A stretch of DNA of 64,000 bases from Arthrobacter agilis. Its GTDB lineage: Bacteria > Actinomycetota > Actinomycetes > Actinomycetales > Micrococcaceae. The stretch lies in NCBI RefSeq assembly GCF_030816075.1, contig NZ_JAUSXO010000001.1, positions 2,728,001 to 2,792,000 on the forward strand, given 5' to 3'. How positions within the stretch are numbered: position 1 is the first letter of the stretch; every line of letters starts with the position of its first letter. This document shows positions 1-8,851 of this stretch, one piece after another. The notes below the pieces were generated by a model that saw only the letters and a list, made by a program, of their open reading frames with translations, ran no database searches and was not told the DNA's origin. Both the position numbers and the translations under genes were made by a program.

Positions 1-820
1 AGAGCTTCACGGGGCGCTTGTGGGAGAGGTAGGCGATACAGCCGCGGGAGGAGCCGATCTTCTCGAGGATGATCTCGACGGCGGGCACGGCCAGTTCGCT
101 CAGGGTGCGGCCCACCGTGTTCGGCTGTCCCACCTCGTCGCCGAGCCTCGTGGTGTCTCGGTCCGCGATCTCCTGCGCGGCCCAGCGCCACTGACCCCAG
201 ACCCCCTTGCTCGCGAGGATGCTCGGCTCCTGGTTCACGGGCTGCGCTGCGGCGAAGTAGTGGGTGTCGAAGCGCCGGTGCGCGAAGTCCGGTGTCAGCC
301 AGTGCGAGAGCGGCTTGATGAGGTCGGTCCGGACGCCCAGGCCGCGGCGCACGAGGATGTCCGTGAAGCGGCACTCGCCCTCGTTGATCGCCTCACGCGC
401 CTTCATCCACTCCTTCGCCTGCGTCCCCTCCACCATCGACGAGGCGTCGGGTCCGGCGAGCAGCACCCCGGTCTCCTCGAACAGTTCGCGGATGGCGCAC
501 AGTACGTGCCGGCGGGCCTCACGGTGGTCGTCGAGGCCGAGGGCCTTCGCCCACATCGCCGGCGTGGGACCGAACCAGGGCAGGTCGTCGTCGTCGGACT
601 CCTCGATGCTCCCGCCCGGGAACCCGAGCACGCCGAGCGGCGAATTGCCCCGACGGTAGGAGAGATAGGTCTCCGTGCCGATCGCGCTGTCACGCAGGAG
701 GACCACCGATGACGCCTGCCGGGCCTTCAGGGGGGTGCGCTCCCCGTGTTCGATCCAGCTCTGCGCCGCCGTGCGCTGGTCGGGAGCGACGGGGAAGAGC
801 CGGGTGCTGAGCCGGTCCAC
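1..820 (-). CDS. NUDIX hydrolase, NUDT19-like (3' end outside window)
   Basis: Predicted nucleoside-diphosphate-linked (possibly CoA-type) pyrophosphatase. The frame opens at a GTG directly after the upstream RidA stop codon (TAG-GCC-GTG, same frame) and is open to the window edge, so the C-terminus is missing. The Nudix box is split: GFPGGSIEE at residues 66-74 and RELFEETGVLL from residue 111, so about 30 residues sit where the classical motif has seven. An enlarged Nudix box is a feature of NUDT19/NUDT7-type CoA diphosphatases, so a CoA-ester substrate is plausible but not shown. It is the third gene of a DUF4177-RidA-NUDIX unit with gaps of 2-3 nt, so it is probably co-translated. The fold assignment is firm; the substrate is open. 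Confidence 0.88.
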   Translation of the reverse strand, partial: MDRLSTRLFPVAPDQRTAAQSWIEHGERTPLKARQASSVVLLRDSAIGTETYLSYRRGNSPLGVLGFPGGSIEESDDDDLPWFGPTPAMWAKALGLDDHREARRHVLCAIRELFEETGVLLAGPDASSMVEGTQAKEWMKAREAINEGECRFTDILVRRGLGVRTDLIKPLSHWLTPDFAHRRFDTHYFAAAQPVNQEPSILASKGVWGQWRWAAQEIADRDTTRLGDEVGQPNTVGRTLSELAVPAVEIILEKIGSSRGCIAYLSHKRPVKL

Positions 821-823
821 GGC

Positions 824-1312
824 CTAGACGAACTCCGCGATGACCTCGACCTCGACGGGCGAGTCGAGGGGGAGGACGGCCACGCCGACGGCGGAGCGCG
901 CGTGCACCCCGGCCTCGCCGAGCGCGGCACCGAGCAGGTCGGACGCGCCGTTGATGACCCCGGGCTGGCCGGCGAACGAGGGATCGGACGCGACGAAGCC
1001 GACGACCTTCACGATCCGGGTGATGCGGTCGAGGTCGCCGATCCGGCTCCTGATCGCCGCCAGCGCGTTCACGGCGCAGGTCGCGGCCAGGGCGGTCGCC
1101 GTCGCGGCGTCGACGCCGTCGGGCGCGCCGACCTTCCCCGAGGCTGTGAGTTTGCCCTCAATAAACGGGAGCTGACCGGAGGTGTACACGTGGTTGCCGC
1201 TGATCACCGCGGGGACGTACGACGCGACGGGCGCGGCCACCTCGGGAAGCGCGATGCCGAGATCCGCGAGGCGTGCCTCGACGGCGGAAACCGCGGTATT
1301 TCCTGCAGACAC
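824..1312 (-). CDS. RidA/YjgF family protein
   Basis: 162-residue member of the RidA/YER057c/UK114 family, whose best-known members hydrolyse reactive enamine/imine intermediates in the cytosol. The frame is open far upstream, but the start is set at the GTG two bases after the DUF4177 stop, preceded by AGGGAGAAGAG as ribosome binding site. The motif YTSGQLPF lies near residues 37-44. The conserved arginine of the ARS motif, which contacts carboxylates in true RidA enzymes, is present at about residue 139 (HARSAVGVAVLP). The protein is about 30 residues longer than E. coli RidA, typical of an actinobacterial subgroup. It sits between DUF4177 and NUDIX genes in a tight operon. Deaminase activity is inferred from family only. 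Confidence 0.9.
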   Translation of the reverse strand: MSAGNTAVSAVEARLADLGIALPEVAAPVASYVPAVISGNHVYTSGQLPFIEGKLTASGKVGAPDGVDAATATALAATCAVNALAAIRSRIGDLDRITRIVKVVGFVASDPSFAGQPGVINGASDLLGAALGEAGVHARSAVGVAVLPLDSPVEVEVIAEFV

Positions 1313-1314
1313 TG

Positions 1315-1470
1315 CTAGCTCTTCTCCCTTTTCAGGTAGGCCACGAGGCCATTTCCGTCCGGTCCGGGGACCACCTGTACGAGCTCCCACCCGTCCTCGC
1401 CCCACTGGTCGAGGATCTGCTTCGTTGCATGGATGATGAGCGGAATCGTAGAGTACTCCCATTTGGTCAT
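1315..1470 (-). CDS. DUF4177-type small protein, 51 aa
   Basis: Short protein starting MTKWEYSTIPL and ending AYLKREKS. The KWEY start, the GEDGWELVQV core and the basic end match the DUF4177 family, whose function is not known to me. It is the first gene of the minus-strand unit, and its TAG stop is two bases before the RidA GTG. There is no clear ribosome binding site. TAGGCT lies eight bases before the ATG and could be a -10 element of a leaderless mRNA. It diverges from the PBP gene across only 35 bp, so the two promoters must overlap. Confidence 0.85.
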   Translation of the reverse strand: MTKWEYSTIPLIIHATKQILDQWGEDGWELVQVVPGPDGNGLVAYLKREKS

Positions 1471-1493
1471 GGGGAAAGCCTAGCGCGTGCTTG

Positions 1494-1499
1494 TAAACT
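1494..1499 (+). promoter_or_regulatory. Putative -10 element of PBP gene (leaderless)
   Basis: TAAACT ends six bases before the ATG of the penicillin-binding protein gene and no Shine-Dalgarno sequence is present. Transcription would therefore start at or next to the A of the ATG. No convincing -35 box is visible. Inference only. Confidence 0.4.
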
Positions 1500-1505
1500 G
1501 GAATA

Positions 1506-3878
1506 ATGGCTGCGCGCAAATCACCCCTCTTCGACACGGCAACCACCCTCGGCAAGATCATCGCATTCCTCGGAATCAGCGGTCTTGCGGGTGTGCTCGC
1601 CGCGGGCCTCCTCGTGCCCGTGGCCGCCGCCGCCGGTACCGGCGCCTCCGCCTCGCTGCAGTTCTTCGAGGAACTGCCGGTCGAGCTGGAGCGCGAGGCA
1701 CTCGCGCAGCCGACCAAGATCGAGGCCTCGGACGGTTCGCTCATCGCGACCCTGTACGAGGAGAACCGCCAGCCGGTCACCCTGGATCAGGTGTCGCAGA
1801 CCATGCAGGACGCCCTGATCTCCATCGAGGACTACCGGTACTACGAGCACGGCGGCGTGGACCTCGAGGGCATCCTCGGTGCCATCGCCAGCAACCTGAC
1901 GAGCGACCGGACGCGTGGTGCCTCCACCATCACCCAGCAGTTCGTGAACAACACCCTGATCTACTCCGCCCTGCAGAACGACCAGACGGCGACCTTCAGC
2001 GGCAACAAGAACGTCGGCGACAAGCTCCGGGAGATGAAGCTCGCCATCGCCGTGGAGAAGGAACTCAGCAAGGACGAGATCCTCGAGGGCTACCTCAACA
2101 TCGTCCAGTTCAGCGGCACGAGCTACGGCGTGCAGGCCGCATCGCGGTACTTCTTCAACGTGGACGCCAAGGACCTCACCATCCCGCAGAGCGCACTGCT
2201 CGCGGGCGTGGTCAACGGCCCGACGGCCTACAGCCCCACGGAGAACCCCGAGGCCGCCCTCGAGCGGCGCAACCTGGTCATCGACGCGATGCTCACGCAC
2301 GGCAAGATCACGCAGGAGGAGCACGACGCCGCCGTCGCCACCGATCTCGGGCTGGCCATCACGCCGACCCTGAACGGCTGCGTGGGCGCCGCCCAGGCAC
2401 CCTACTTCTGCGACTACGTCACGCACCTGATCCTCAACGACCCGGCCTACGGCGAAACGCCCCAGGACCGCGAGAAGGTCCTCTACCGCTCGGGCCTGAC
2501 GATCAAGACCACGCTCGACTCCCGTGTCCAGGCCGCCGCCCAGACAGCCGTGAACGAGACCGCGAACCCCGACACCACCGACGGCGCGGTCGGCCACACC
2601 ATGCTGAGCCTCGACCCGAAGACCGGCAACATCCTCTCCATGGCCCAGAACACCCGGTACAACCCGGAGGCCGCCCAGGGCAACACGGTGCTCAACTTCA
2701 ACGTGGACGAGTACGACGGCGGCGACCCGGCCAAGAGCCTCGGCGGCGGCGGCGGCTTCCAGCCCGGCTCCACCTACAAGCCGTTCACCGTCGCGGCGTG
2801 GGTCGAGTCCGGCAAGGCCCTGAACCAGGTGGTGGACGGCACCAAGAAGACGTACCCCGAAGGCGACCGCTGGCGCGCGAGCTGCATGGACGGCGGCAAC
2901 TGGGTCATCTCGACACCGGAGCTCAAGGGCTACACGCCGCAGAACTACGGCGACAAGAACTACCGGTACACCACCGTCCTCGACGGCCTGGCGCAGTCCC
3001 TGAACACCGTCACCATGGCGACGGCCCGCCAGCTGGACCTGTGCCGCATCCGCGACATCGCCTTCGACATGGGCGTCCACGACGCCAGCAGCAGCGACGG
3101 GTCCCTCAACCCGCCGTCGGTCAACCCGCCGGCCCTCATCGGTGGCGGTGTCGCCGCGGCCCCCATGTCCATGGCCAAGGCCTTCGGCGGCTTCGCCAAC
3201 GAGGGGACGGTCTGCGAGCCCAGGGCCCTGACCGAGGTGACCGCTGTGGACGGGACGAGCTACCCCGTCCCCGCCCCCTCCTGCCGGCAGACCATCTCCA
3301 AGGAGGTCGCCCGCGGCGTCAACACGGCCACGCAGGAGGTCATGAAGGTCGGCTCGGGCTCGCAGCTCGAGTACGGCGACATCCCGATGGCCGGCAAGAC
3401 CGGCACCAACGACGAACGCTCGCAGACCTGGTTCATGGGCTACAACTCGGGCATGGTCACCGCGAGCTGGGTCGGCAACTGGCAGGCCGAGGGTGAGGGC
3501 AGCTCGCTGGGCGGCCTGCAGATCGGCGGCCGGGTGTACCCGGAGATCGACGGCTCGCTCATCGCCGGTCCGTCCTGGGCCCGCTTCATGCAGCAGATCC
3601 CCGGCCTCTACGTGGGCACGCCGTTCGCCGCTCCGCCGGCCAGCATGATCAACGGCGGCCAGCGCACCACCAATCCCGCCCGGCCGTCCGTCCCCGGCAA
3701 TCCGGGGAACGGCACGGGCACGAACACCGGCGGGATCGGGACGAACACCGGCGCCACCGGCACCGGCGACACTGGCACCGGTGCCCCCGCGGGTGGTACC
3801 ACTGGAGGGGGCGCCGGCAGCGACGACTCCAGCAGCAACGGCAATGACACCAGTGGCGACGACGGAGGCAACGGCTAG
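1506..3878 (+). CDS. Bifunctional penicillin-binding protein (GT51 + transpeptidase)
   Basis: Class A PBP of 790 residues that polymerises lipid II and crosslinks peptidoglycan outside the membrane. A single membrane anchor lies at about residues 15-45. It is followed by a GT51 domain with the motifs SIEDYRYYEHGG and GASTITQQFVNN, then the transpeptidase domain with catalytic STYK at 422-425 (Ser422 nucleophile), SLN at 498-500 and KTG at 631-633. The last roughly 90 residues are a Pro/Gly/Thr/Asn-rich, probably unstructured extracellular tail. The length and order fit actinobacterial PonA-type enzymes. The metallophosphoesterase gene begins two bases after the stop, so the pair is likely co-transcribed. 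Confidence 0.95.
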   Translation: MAARKSPLFDTATTLGKIIAFLGISGLAGVLAAGLLVPVAAAAGTGASASLQFFEELPVELEREALAQPTKIEASDGSLIATLYEENRQPVTLDQVSQTMQDALISIEDYRYYEHGGVDLEGILGAIASNLTSDRTRGASTITQQFVNNTLIYSALQNDQTATFSGNKNVGDKLREMKLAIAVEKELSKDEILEGYLNIVQFSGTSYGVQAASRYFFNVDAKDLTIPQSALLAGVVNGPTAYSPTENPEAALERRNLVIDAMLTHGKITQEEHDAAVATDLGLAITPTLNGCVGAAQAPYFCDYVTHLILNDPAYGETPQDREKVLYRSGLTIKTTLDSRVQAAAQTAVNETANPDTTDGAVGHTMLSLDPKTGNILSMAQNTRYNPEAAQGNTVLNFNVDEYDGGDPAKSLGGGGGFQPGSTYKPFTVAAWVESGKALNQVVDGTKKTYPEGDRWRASCMDGGNWVISTPELKGYTPQNYGDKNYRYTTVLDGLAQSLNTVTMATARQLDLCRIRDIAFDMGVHDASSSDGSLNPPSVNPPALIGGGVAAAPMSMAKAFGGFANEGTVCEPRALTEVTAVDGTSYPVPAPSCRQTISKEVARGVNTATQEVMKVGSGSQLEYGDIPMAGKTGTNDERSQTWFMGYNSGMVTASWVGNWQAEGEGSSLGGLQIGGRVYPEIDGSLIAGPSWARFMQQIPGLYVGTPFAAPPASMINGGQRTTNPARPSVPGNPGNGTGTNTGGIGTNTGATGTGDTGTGAPAGGTTGGGAGSDDSSSNGNDTSGDDGGNG

Positions 3879-3879
3879 C

Positions 3880-4827
3880 GTGAAATCGACTTCCACATCC
3901 CGGAGCGGGGCACCGCTCGGCTGGGCGGCAGGGCTCGCCCTGACCACCGCGGCCGCAACCCTCGCCTACGCTTCGACCGTGGAGCGCACGCTCTACCAGG
4001 TGCGGGAGGAGACCCTCTCCATCCTCCCCGAGAGTGCGACGCCCCTGCGGGTGCTGCACCTCTCCGACATCCACATGGTGCCCGGGCAGAAGTCGAAGGC
4101 GGACTGGCTCTCGAGCCTCGCCGGCCTGAAGCCGGACCTCGTGGTCAACACCGGCGACAACCTGAGCCACAAGAAGGCCGTGGGGCCCCTGCTCGAAGCA
4201 CTGGAACCGCTCCTGAAGGTTCCCGGCGTCTTCGTGCCCGGATCCAACGACTACTACGCCCCCGTGTTCAAGAATCCGCTGCGGTACTTCGCCGGCCCCT
4301 CGATCGCCCCGAAGGAGTCCACGGCCCAGGACCTGCCCTGGGCGGACATGTTCAGCGCCTTCGGTGCTGCCGGCTGGGTGGACCTGACCAACCGGGCGCA
4401 GTCCGTCGGGTTCGGCGGCCTCCGCATCGACTTCACGGGCGTCGACGACCCGCACCTCGACCGCGACCGGTACGCGCCCTACCCCTCGGGCAGCAGTACC
4501 TCCGCGGAGGCGCCCCACATCCGGGTCGCCGTCGCGCACGCACCCTACCAGCGCGTGCTCGACTACTTCACGGAGGGCGGGGCGGACCTGATCCTCGCCG
4601 GCCACACGCACGGCGGACAGGTGTGCGTCCCGGGTTACGGCGCCCTGATCAGCAACTGCGACCTGCCCACCTGGCGGGCCCGCGGCCTGACGCAGTGGGA
4701 GCAGGGCGGCCGCTCCGTGCCCCTGAACGTCTCGGCCGGCATCGGGACCTCGCGTTTCGCCCCGATCAGGTTCGCCTGCCGCCCGGAGGCCGTGCTCCTG
4801 ACCCTTACCCCCCGGAGCACTCGCTAG
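3880..4827 (+). CDS. Metallophosphoesterase, membrane-anchored, YkuE-like
   Basis: 315-residue calcineurin-like phosphoesterase. The GTG start one base after the PBP stop is chosen because GGAGG lies 12 bases upstream and the product then begins just before a hydrophobic segment (residues 14-33), probably an anchor or uncleaved signal. Metal-binding motifs appear in family order: LHLSDIH (Asp63, His65), NTGDN (Asp93, Asn94), GSND, HAPYQRV and AGHTHGG. Its position directly behind a class A PBP is recurrent in Arthrobacter-type genomes and suggests a role in cell-envelope metabolism, but the substrate is unknown. Confidence 0.92.
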   Translation: MKSTSTSRSGAPLGWAAGLALTTAAATLAYASTVERTLYQVREETLSILPESATPLRVLHLSDIHMVPGQKSKADWLSSLAGLKPDLVVNTGDNLSHKKAVGPLLEALEPLLKVPGVFVPGSNDYYAPVFKNPLRYFAGPSIAPKESTAQDLPWADMFSAFGAAGWVDLTNRAQSVGFGGLRIDFTGVDDPHLDRDRYAPYPSGSSTSAEAPHIRVAVAHAPYQRVLDYFTEGGADLILAGHTHGGQVCVPGYGALISNCDLPTWRARGLTQWEQGGRSVPLNVSAGIGTSRFAPIRFACRPEAVLLTLTPRSTR

Positions 4828-4855
4828 CCACCACTTCCTGCTTCTTCGGGTTCCC

Positions 4856-4874
4856 GTAACGTGATCGGCGTTAC
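4856..4874. promoter_or_regulatory. Inverted repeat upstream of ABC exporter
   Basis: GTAACG and CGTTAC arms of six bases are separated by seven bases, 65 bp before the exporter start. It is a possible operator for a regulator not encoded in this window. A TAGGAT hexamer follows at 4888-4893. Weak evidence beyond the symmetry. Confidence 0.35.
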
Positions 4875-4938
4875 AGCCCTCCTGACCTAGGATGGTTGCT
4901 GAGGGACACCAATATCCATCGATCACCGAAAAGATGGC

Positions 4939-6774
4939 ATGAAGAACCAGAACACCCTGTGGGAATCGCTCGGACGTCTCTATCCACACGTCAGGCCCAT
5001 CATCCCGCGGCTCCTCCTCGGCCTGCTGTGCGCCCTCGGTGCGAGCGTCATGGCGCTCGCCATCCCCCAGGTGCTGCGTGTCCTCATCAACGACGCCCTG
5101 GCCGAGGGCGGCTCCGCCCGCACGGTCTGGATCGCCTCCGGCGTCGTCCTGCTCCTCGGGGTCCTCGAGGCCACCTTCGTGGCGCTGCGCCGCCAGTTCG
5201 TCATCACGCCGGCGACGACGGTGGAGACGGCCATGCGCACCTCCTTCTACCGTCACCTGCAGAACCTGACGATCGAGTTCCACGACCGCTGGGGCAGCGG
5301 CCAGCTCCTCTCCCGTGCGATGAGCGACCTCAACCTGATGCGCCGCTGGATGGCGTTCGGACTCATCATGCTGGTGGTGACCTCGCTGACCGTGGTGATG
5401 GGCGTGACCGTCATGTTCCTGACGAGCTGGGCCCTCGCCCTGATCTTCGTCGCGGCCGCCGTGCCGCTGATGATCTACGGCTACCGCTTCCGCACCTCGT
5501 ACAGCCGGGTGTCCCGGAAGAGCCAGGACCAGGCCGGCGATCTCGCCACCACGGTCGAGGAGTCGGTGCACGGGATCCGCGTCCTCAAGGCGTTCGGGCG
5601 CAGCCGCGAGGCGCTCGAGGACTTCGAGGAGCAGGCCGAGGAACTCCGCCGCACGGAGATCTCCAAGGCCAGGTCCCTGGCGAACTTCTCCATGATCGTG
5701 ACCCTGCTGCCCGAACTCGCCCTCGGCGCCTCCCTCGTGGTCGGCGTGACGCTGGCCGCGAGCGGTGATGTCACCATCGGCGCCCTCGTGGCCTTCTTCG
5801 CCACGGCCGCCGCCGTCGCCGGTCCCGTGGAGTTCATCGGGCCGCTCCTGGCCATGACCTTCACGGCGAAGACGGCCATCGACCGGCACTACGAGGTCAT
5901 GGAGTCCGAGAACACCATCACCGACCCGGCCACCCCCGTGCATCTCGAGGCGCCGCGCGGCACCGTCATGTTCGACGCCGTGCACTTCCGCTACCCCGAC
6001 GCGCAGGAGGACGCCGGCGACGTCCTCGACGGGATCGACCTGACCCTGCGCGCCGGAGAGACCATGGCGCTGGTCGGCGTGACGGGTTGCGGCAAGAGCA
6101 CCCTCCTCCAGCTCGTCCCGCGCCTCTACGACGTCACGGGCGGGACCATCAGCATCGACGGCGTGGACCTGCGGGAGTTCTCGCTCGGGGAGCTCCGCAC
6201 GCTCGTGGCCGTCGCCTTCGAGGACACCACGCTGTTCTCCAGCTCCGTGCGCGACAACGTGCTCATGGGCTCCGATGCCACCGGCGCGGAGGCCGACCGT
6301 GTCCTCACCGAGGCCCTCGAGGTGGCGCAGGCGCACTTCGCCCACGACCTGCCCGAGGGGCTGGACACGCTCATCGGGGAGGAGGGGCTCAGCCTGTCCG
6401 GAGGCCAGCGCCAGCGCATCGCCCTGGCCCGCGCGATCGCCGCACGACCGACGGTCCTGGTCCTCGACGACCCGCTCTCGGCACTCGACGTCGCCACCGA
6501 GGAACGGGTCGAGGAAGGGCTCCGCGCCGTGCTGAGCGCCACGACGACACTCATCGTCGCCCACCGGCCCTCGACGGTGGCCCTTGCGGACCGGGTGGCG
6601 CTCCTGCAGGACGGACGCATCGCCGACGTCGGCACGCACTCGGAGCTGCTCGCCCGCAACGACCACTACCGGTACGTCATCGCCAGCCTGGACGACGAGG
6701 AGATCGCGCAGCTGGGCCGCGCGGCGCAGCCCCTCCCACACCCCGTGCACGACGACGAGGAGGCGCTGGCATGA
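4939..6774 (+). CDS. ABC exporter half-transporter, degenerate-site subunit
   Basis: 611-residue fused permease-ATPase of the type IV (exporter) fold: an N-terminal domain with six predicted helices (about 1-320) and a nucleotide-binding domain. Walker A is GVTGCGKST (380-388) and the signature LSGGQ (486-490) is canonical. The residue after the Walker B aspartate is Asp511 instead of the catalytic glutamate (VLDDP), and the H-loop is AHRPST. This pattern marks the subunit with the weakened catalytic site in heterodimeric exporters such as TM287/288. The next gene overlaps by ATGA and supplies the partner. The substrate is unknown; lipid or drug export is usual. The start has no clear ribosome binding site. 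Confidence 0.93.
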   Translation: MKNQNTLWESLGRLYPHVRPIIPRLLLGLLCALGASVMALAIPQVLRVLINDALAEGGSARTVWIASGVVLLLGVLEATFVALRRQFVITPATTVETAMRTSFYRHLQNLTIEFHDRWGSGQLLSRAMSDLNLMRRWMAFGLIMLVVTSLTVVMGVTVMFLTSWALALIFVAAAVPLMIYGYRFRTSYSRVSRKSQDQAGDLATTVEESVHGIRVLKAFGRSREALEDFEEQAEELRRTEISKARSLANFSMIVTLLPELALGASLVVGVTLAASGDVTIGALVAFFATAAAVAGPVEFIGPLLAMTFTAKTAIDRHYEVMESENTITDPATPVHLEAPRGTVMFDAVHFRYPDAQEDAGDVLDGIDLTLRAGETMALVGVTGCGKSTLLQLVPRLYDVTGGTISIDGVDLREFSLGELRTLVAVAFEDTTLFSSSVRDNVLMGSDATGAEADRVLTEALEVAQAHFAHDLPEGLDTLIGEEGLSLSGGQRQRIALARAIAARPTVLVLDDPLSALDVATEERVEEGLRAVLSATTTLIVAHRPSTVALADRVALLQDGRIADVGTHSELLARNDHYRYVIASLDDEEIAQLGRAAQPLPHPVHDDEEALA

Positions 6775-8633
6775 GCCGCACCACCGCAGCCCCCGGAGGG
6801 ACCCCCCGCGACCGGGACGAGCCGGCAACGGCCGCGGCCGGCGTGCTCGACGAGGACGACGTCCTGCTCGACCGGGCCCGGAGCAAATCCGTCCGGTCAC
6901 GGTCCTTCAGGCTCCTCGGGTCACTGATCCGTCCCAACCGCCGGCAGTTCATCTGGACGGTCCTGCTGGTCGTCGTCTCGCAGGCCGCCCGGGTGGCCGG
7001 GCCCGCGATCATCGCCTTCGGCATCGACCGCGCCCTGCCCGCCCTCATCGCGGGTGATCCGCTGCTGCTGTGGACCGCCGGCGGCACGTACCTCCTGGCC
7101 GCGGTCCTGGCCTCCGTCCTGACCGCGGGCTACGTGCGGGCGACGGCCCAGCTCAGCCAGGCGATGCTGCTGGACCTCCGGGTGCGGGTCTTCCGCCACA
7201 CCCAGCGGTTGAGCCTCGAGTTCCACGAGAAGTACACGTCCGGGCGCATCATCTCCCGGCAGACCTCGGACCTCGAGGCGCTGCGTGAACTCCTGGACTC
7301 GGGTGTCAGCTCACTCGCCTCCGGTGCCATCTTCATGTTCTTCACGGCGGCCACCATCTTCGCCCTCGACTGGCGGACCGGCTTCCTGATCCTGGCGGCC
7401 GCGGTGCCGATGTTCCTCCTGGCCCGCTGGTACCAGAGGCACTCGCAGATCGCCTACCGCGAGTCCCGGGTGGTGTCCGCGAAGCTGATCGTCCATTTCA
7501 TCGAGACGATGACCGGCATCCGGGCCGTCAAGGCGTTCCGCCGTGAGAAGGTCAACGCGGAACGGTACGACGAGCTGGCGGAGGACTACCGCAGGGTTAC
7601 CGTCCGCTCCATCAACCTCAATGGCATCTTCCAGCCCGGACTCGTCCTGATCGGCAACGTGACGGTCGCCGTCGTGCTGGTGTTCGGCGGTTTCAGGGTC
7701 CTCGGCGGCACGCTCGAGGTGGGCGCGCTCCTGGCGCTGCTCCTCTACAGCAAGCGCTTCTTCCAGCCCGTGGACCAGATGGCCATGTTCTACAACTCGT
7801 TCCAGTCCGCTTCGGCGGCGCTCGAGAAGGTGTCCGGACTCCTCGAGGAGGTGCCCACCGTGCGGCCGCCGAAGCACCCGGTGTCACTGCCCGATCCGCG
7901 CGGGGCCGTCGAGTTCCGGGACGTCAGCTTCCGCTACGGGAACGGCCCCGTGGTGCTGCCCACGATGGACCTCTCGATCCGGGCCGGGCAGACCGTCGCC
8001 CTCGTGGGCCAGACGGGCGCCGGGAAGTCGACCCTCGCCAAGCTCATCGCCCGCTTCTACGACGTCTCGGAGGGCAGCCTGACGCTCGACGGCGTGGATC
8101 TCCGGGACCTCGCGCCCGCCGACCTGCGGCGTGCCGTCGTCATGGTCACGCAGGAGGCCTTCCTGTTCAGCGGGTCCGTGGCGGACAACATCGCCCTCGG
8201 CAAGCCCGAGGCCGACCGGGAGGAGATCGTCGCGGCCGCACGCGCCGTGGGGGCGGAGGACTTCATCCTCGCCCTCCCGGAGGGCTTCGACACCGACGTG
8301 AACAAGCGCGGCGGCCGCGTCTCCGCGGGGCAGCGGCAGCTCATCAGCTTCGCCCGGGCGTTCCTCGCCGACCCGGCCGTCCTCATCTTGGACGAGGCGA
8401 CGTCATCGCTGGACATCCCGAGCGAGCGGCTCGTGCAGGAGGGCCTGCAGAAGCTCCTCGGCAACCGGACGGCGCTCATCATCGCCCACCGGCTCTCCAC
8501 CGTGGCCATCGCCGACCGCGTGCTCGTGGTGCACGACGGCCGCGTGGTGGAGGACGGGACCCCCGCCGAACTCATCGGCGGGACGGGACGATTCGCGACG
8601 CTGCACGCGGCGTGGAAGGACTCGCTGGTCTGA
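6771..8633 (+). CDS. ABC exporter half-transporter, catalytic-site subunit
   Basis: 620-residue second half of the exporter; its ATG overlaps the stop of the first half by four bases (ATGA), implying coupled translation and fixed stoichiometry. A charged N-terminal extension of about 50 residues precedes the six-helix membrane domain. Walker A is GQTGAGKST (413-421), the signature motif is altered to VSAGQ (517-521), and Walker B keeps Glu542 ([11 protein letters not shown]) with H-loop AHRLST. Together the two subunits would form one consensus ATP site (this Walker A/B with the partner LSGGQ) and one degenerate site. It ends before the tRNA gene with no obvious terminator of its own. Confidence 0.93.
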   Translation: MSRTTAAPGGTPRDRDEPATAAAGVLDEDDVLLDRARSKSVRSRSFRLLGSLIRPNRRQFIWTVLLVVVSQAARVAGPAIIAFGIDRALPALIAGDPLLLWTAGGTYLLAAVLASVLTAGYVRATAQLSQAMLLDLRVRVFRHTQRLSLEFHEKYTSGRIISRQTSDLEALRELLDSGVSSLASGAIFMFFTAATIFALDWRTGFLILAAAVPMFLLARWYQRHSQIAYRESRVVSAKLIVHFIETMTGIRAVKAFRREKVNAERYDELAEDYRRVTVRSINLNGIFQPGLVLIGNVTVAVVLVFGGFRVLGGTLEVGALLALLLYSKRFFQPVDQMAMFYNSFQSASAALEKVSGLLEEVPTVRPPKHPVSLPDPRGAVEFRDVSFRYGNGPVVLPTMDLSIRAGQTVALVGQTGAGKSTLAKLIARFYDVSEGSLTLDGVDLRDLAPADLRRAVVMVTQEAFLFSGSVADNIALGKPEADREEIVAAARAVGAEDFILALPEGFDTDVNKRGGRVSAGQRQLISFARAFLADPAVLILDEATSSLDIPSERLVQEGLQKLLGNRTALIIAHRLSTVAIADRVLVVHDGRVVEDGTPAELIGGTGRFATLHAAWKDSLV

Positions 8634-8719
8634 ACCGTCCCGCCGGTTTTCCTCGCCGCTGATCCTCGGCTATCCTTGGACAGTTGCGTCCGGGTGGTTC
8701 GACCTGCCGGGAGCAGCAC

Positions 8720-8796
8720 CGGGGTGTGGCGCAGCTTGGTAGCGCGCGTCGTTCGGGACGACGAGGCCGCAGGTTCAAATCCTGTCACCCCGACCA
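8720..8796 (+). tRNA. tRNA-Pro (anticodon CGG)
   Basis: A complete cloverleaf can be folded. The seven-base-pair acceptor stem is CGGGGTG with CACCCCG, the D arm is GCGCAGCTTGGTAGCGC, and the anticodon stem CGTCG/CGACG encloses the loop TTCGGGA, giving anticodon CGG. The T arm contains GGTTCAAATCC. The CCA end is encoded. It reads the CCG codon, which is very common in this GC-rich coding sequence. A long hairpin follows immediately. Confidence 0.97.
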
Positions 8797-8840
8797 CATG
8801 CAGGAGGCCCGCCGGCATCAGCCGGCGGGCCTCCTGCATG
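8797..8840. terminator. Perfect 20-bp hairpin after tRNA-Pro
   Basis: Two 20-base arms, starting CATGCAGGAGGCC and ending GGCCTCCTGCATG, pair without a mismatch around the loop ATCA. The hairpin begins on the base after the tRNA CCA and lies between the tRNA and the convergent beta-propeller gene, so it can serve both strands. No U-tract follows, as is common in high-GC actinobacteria. Confidence 0.85.
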
Positions 8841-8851
8841 TCCGTCGTCGG

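Noticed and set aside
3649..6900. 1083-codon minus-strand open frame
   Set aside because: Runs antisense through the phosphoesterase and the ABC exporter gene; low-complexity His/Arg/Gly-rich product.
8841..8851. Attachment site or integrated element at tRNA-Pro
   Set aside because: No integrase, no repeat of the tRNA 3' end nearby, and the neighbouring genes look native in composition.
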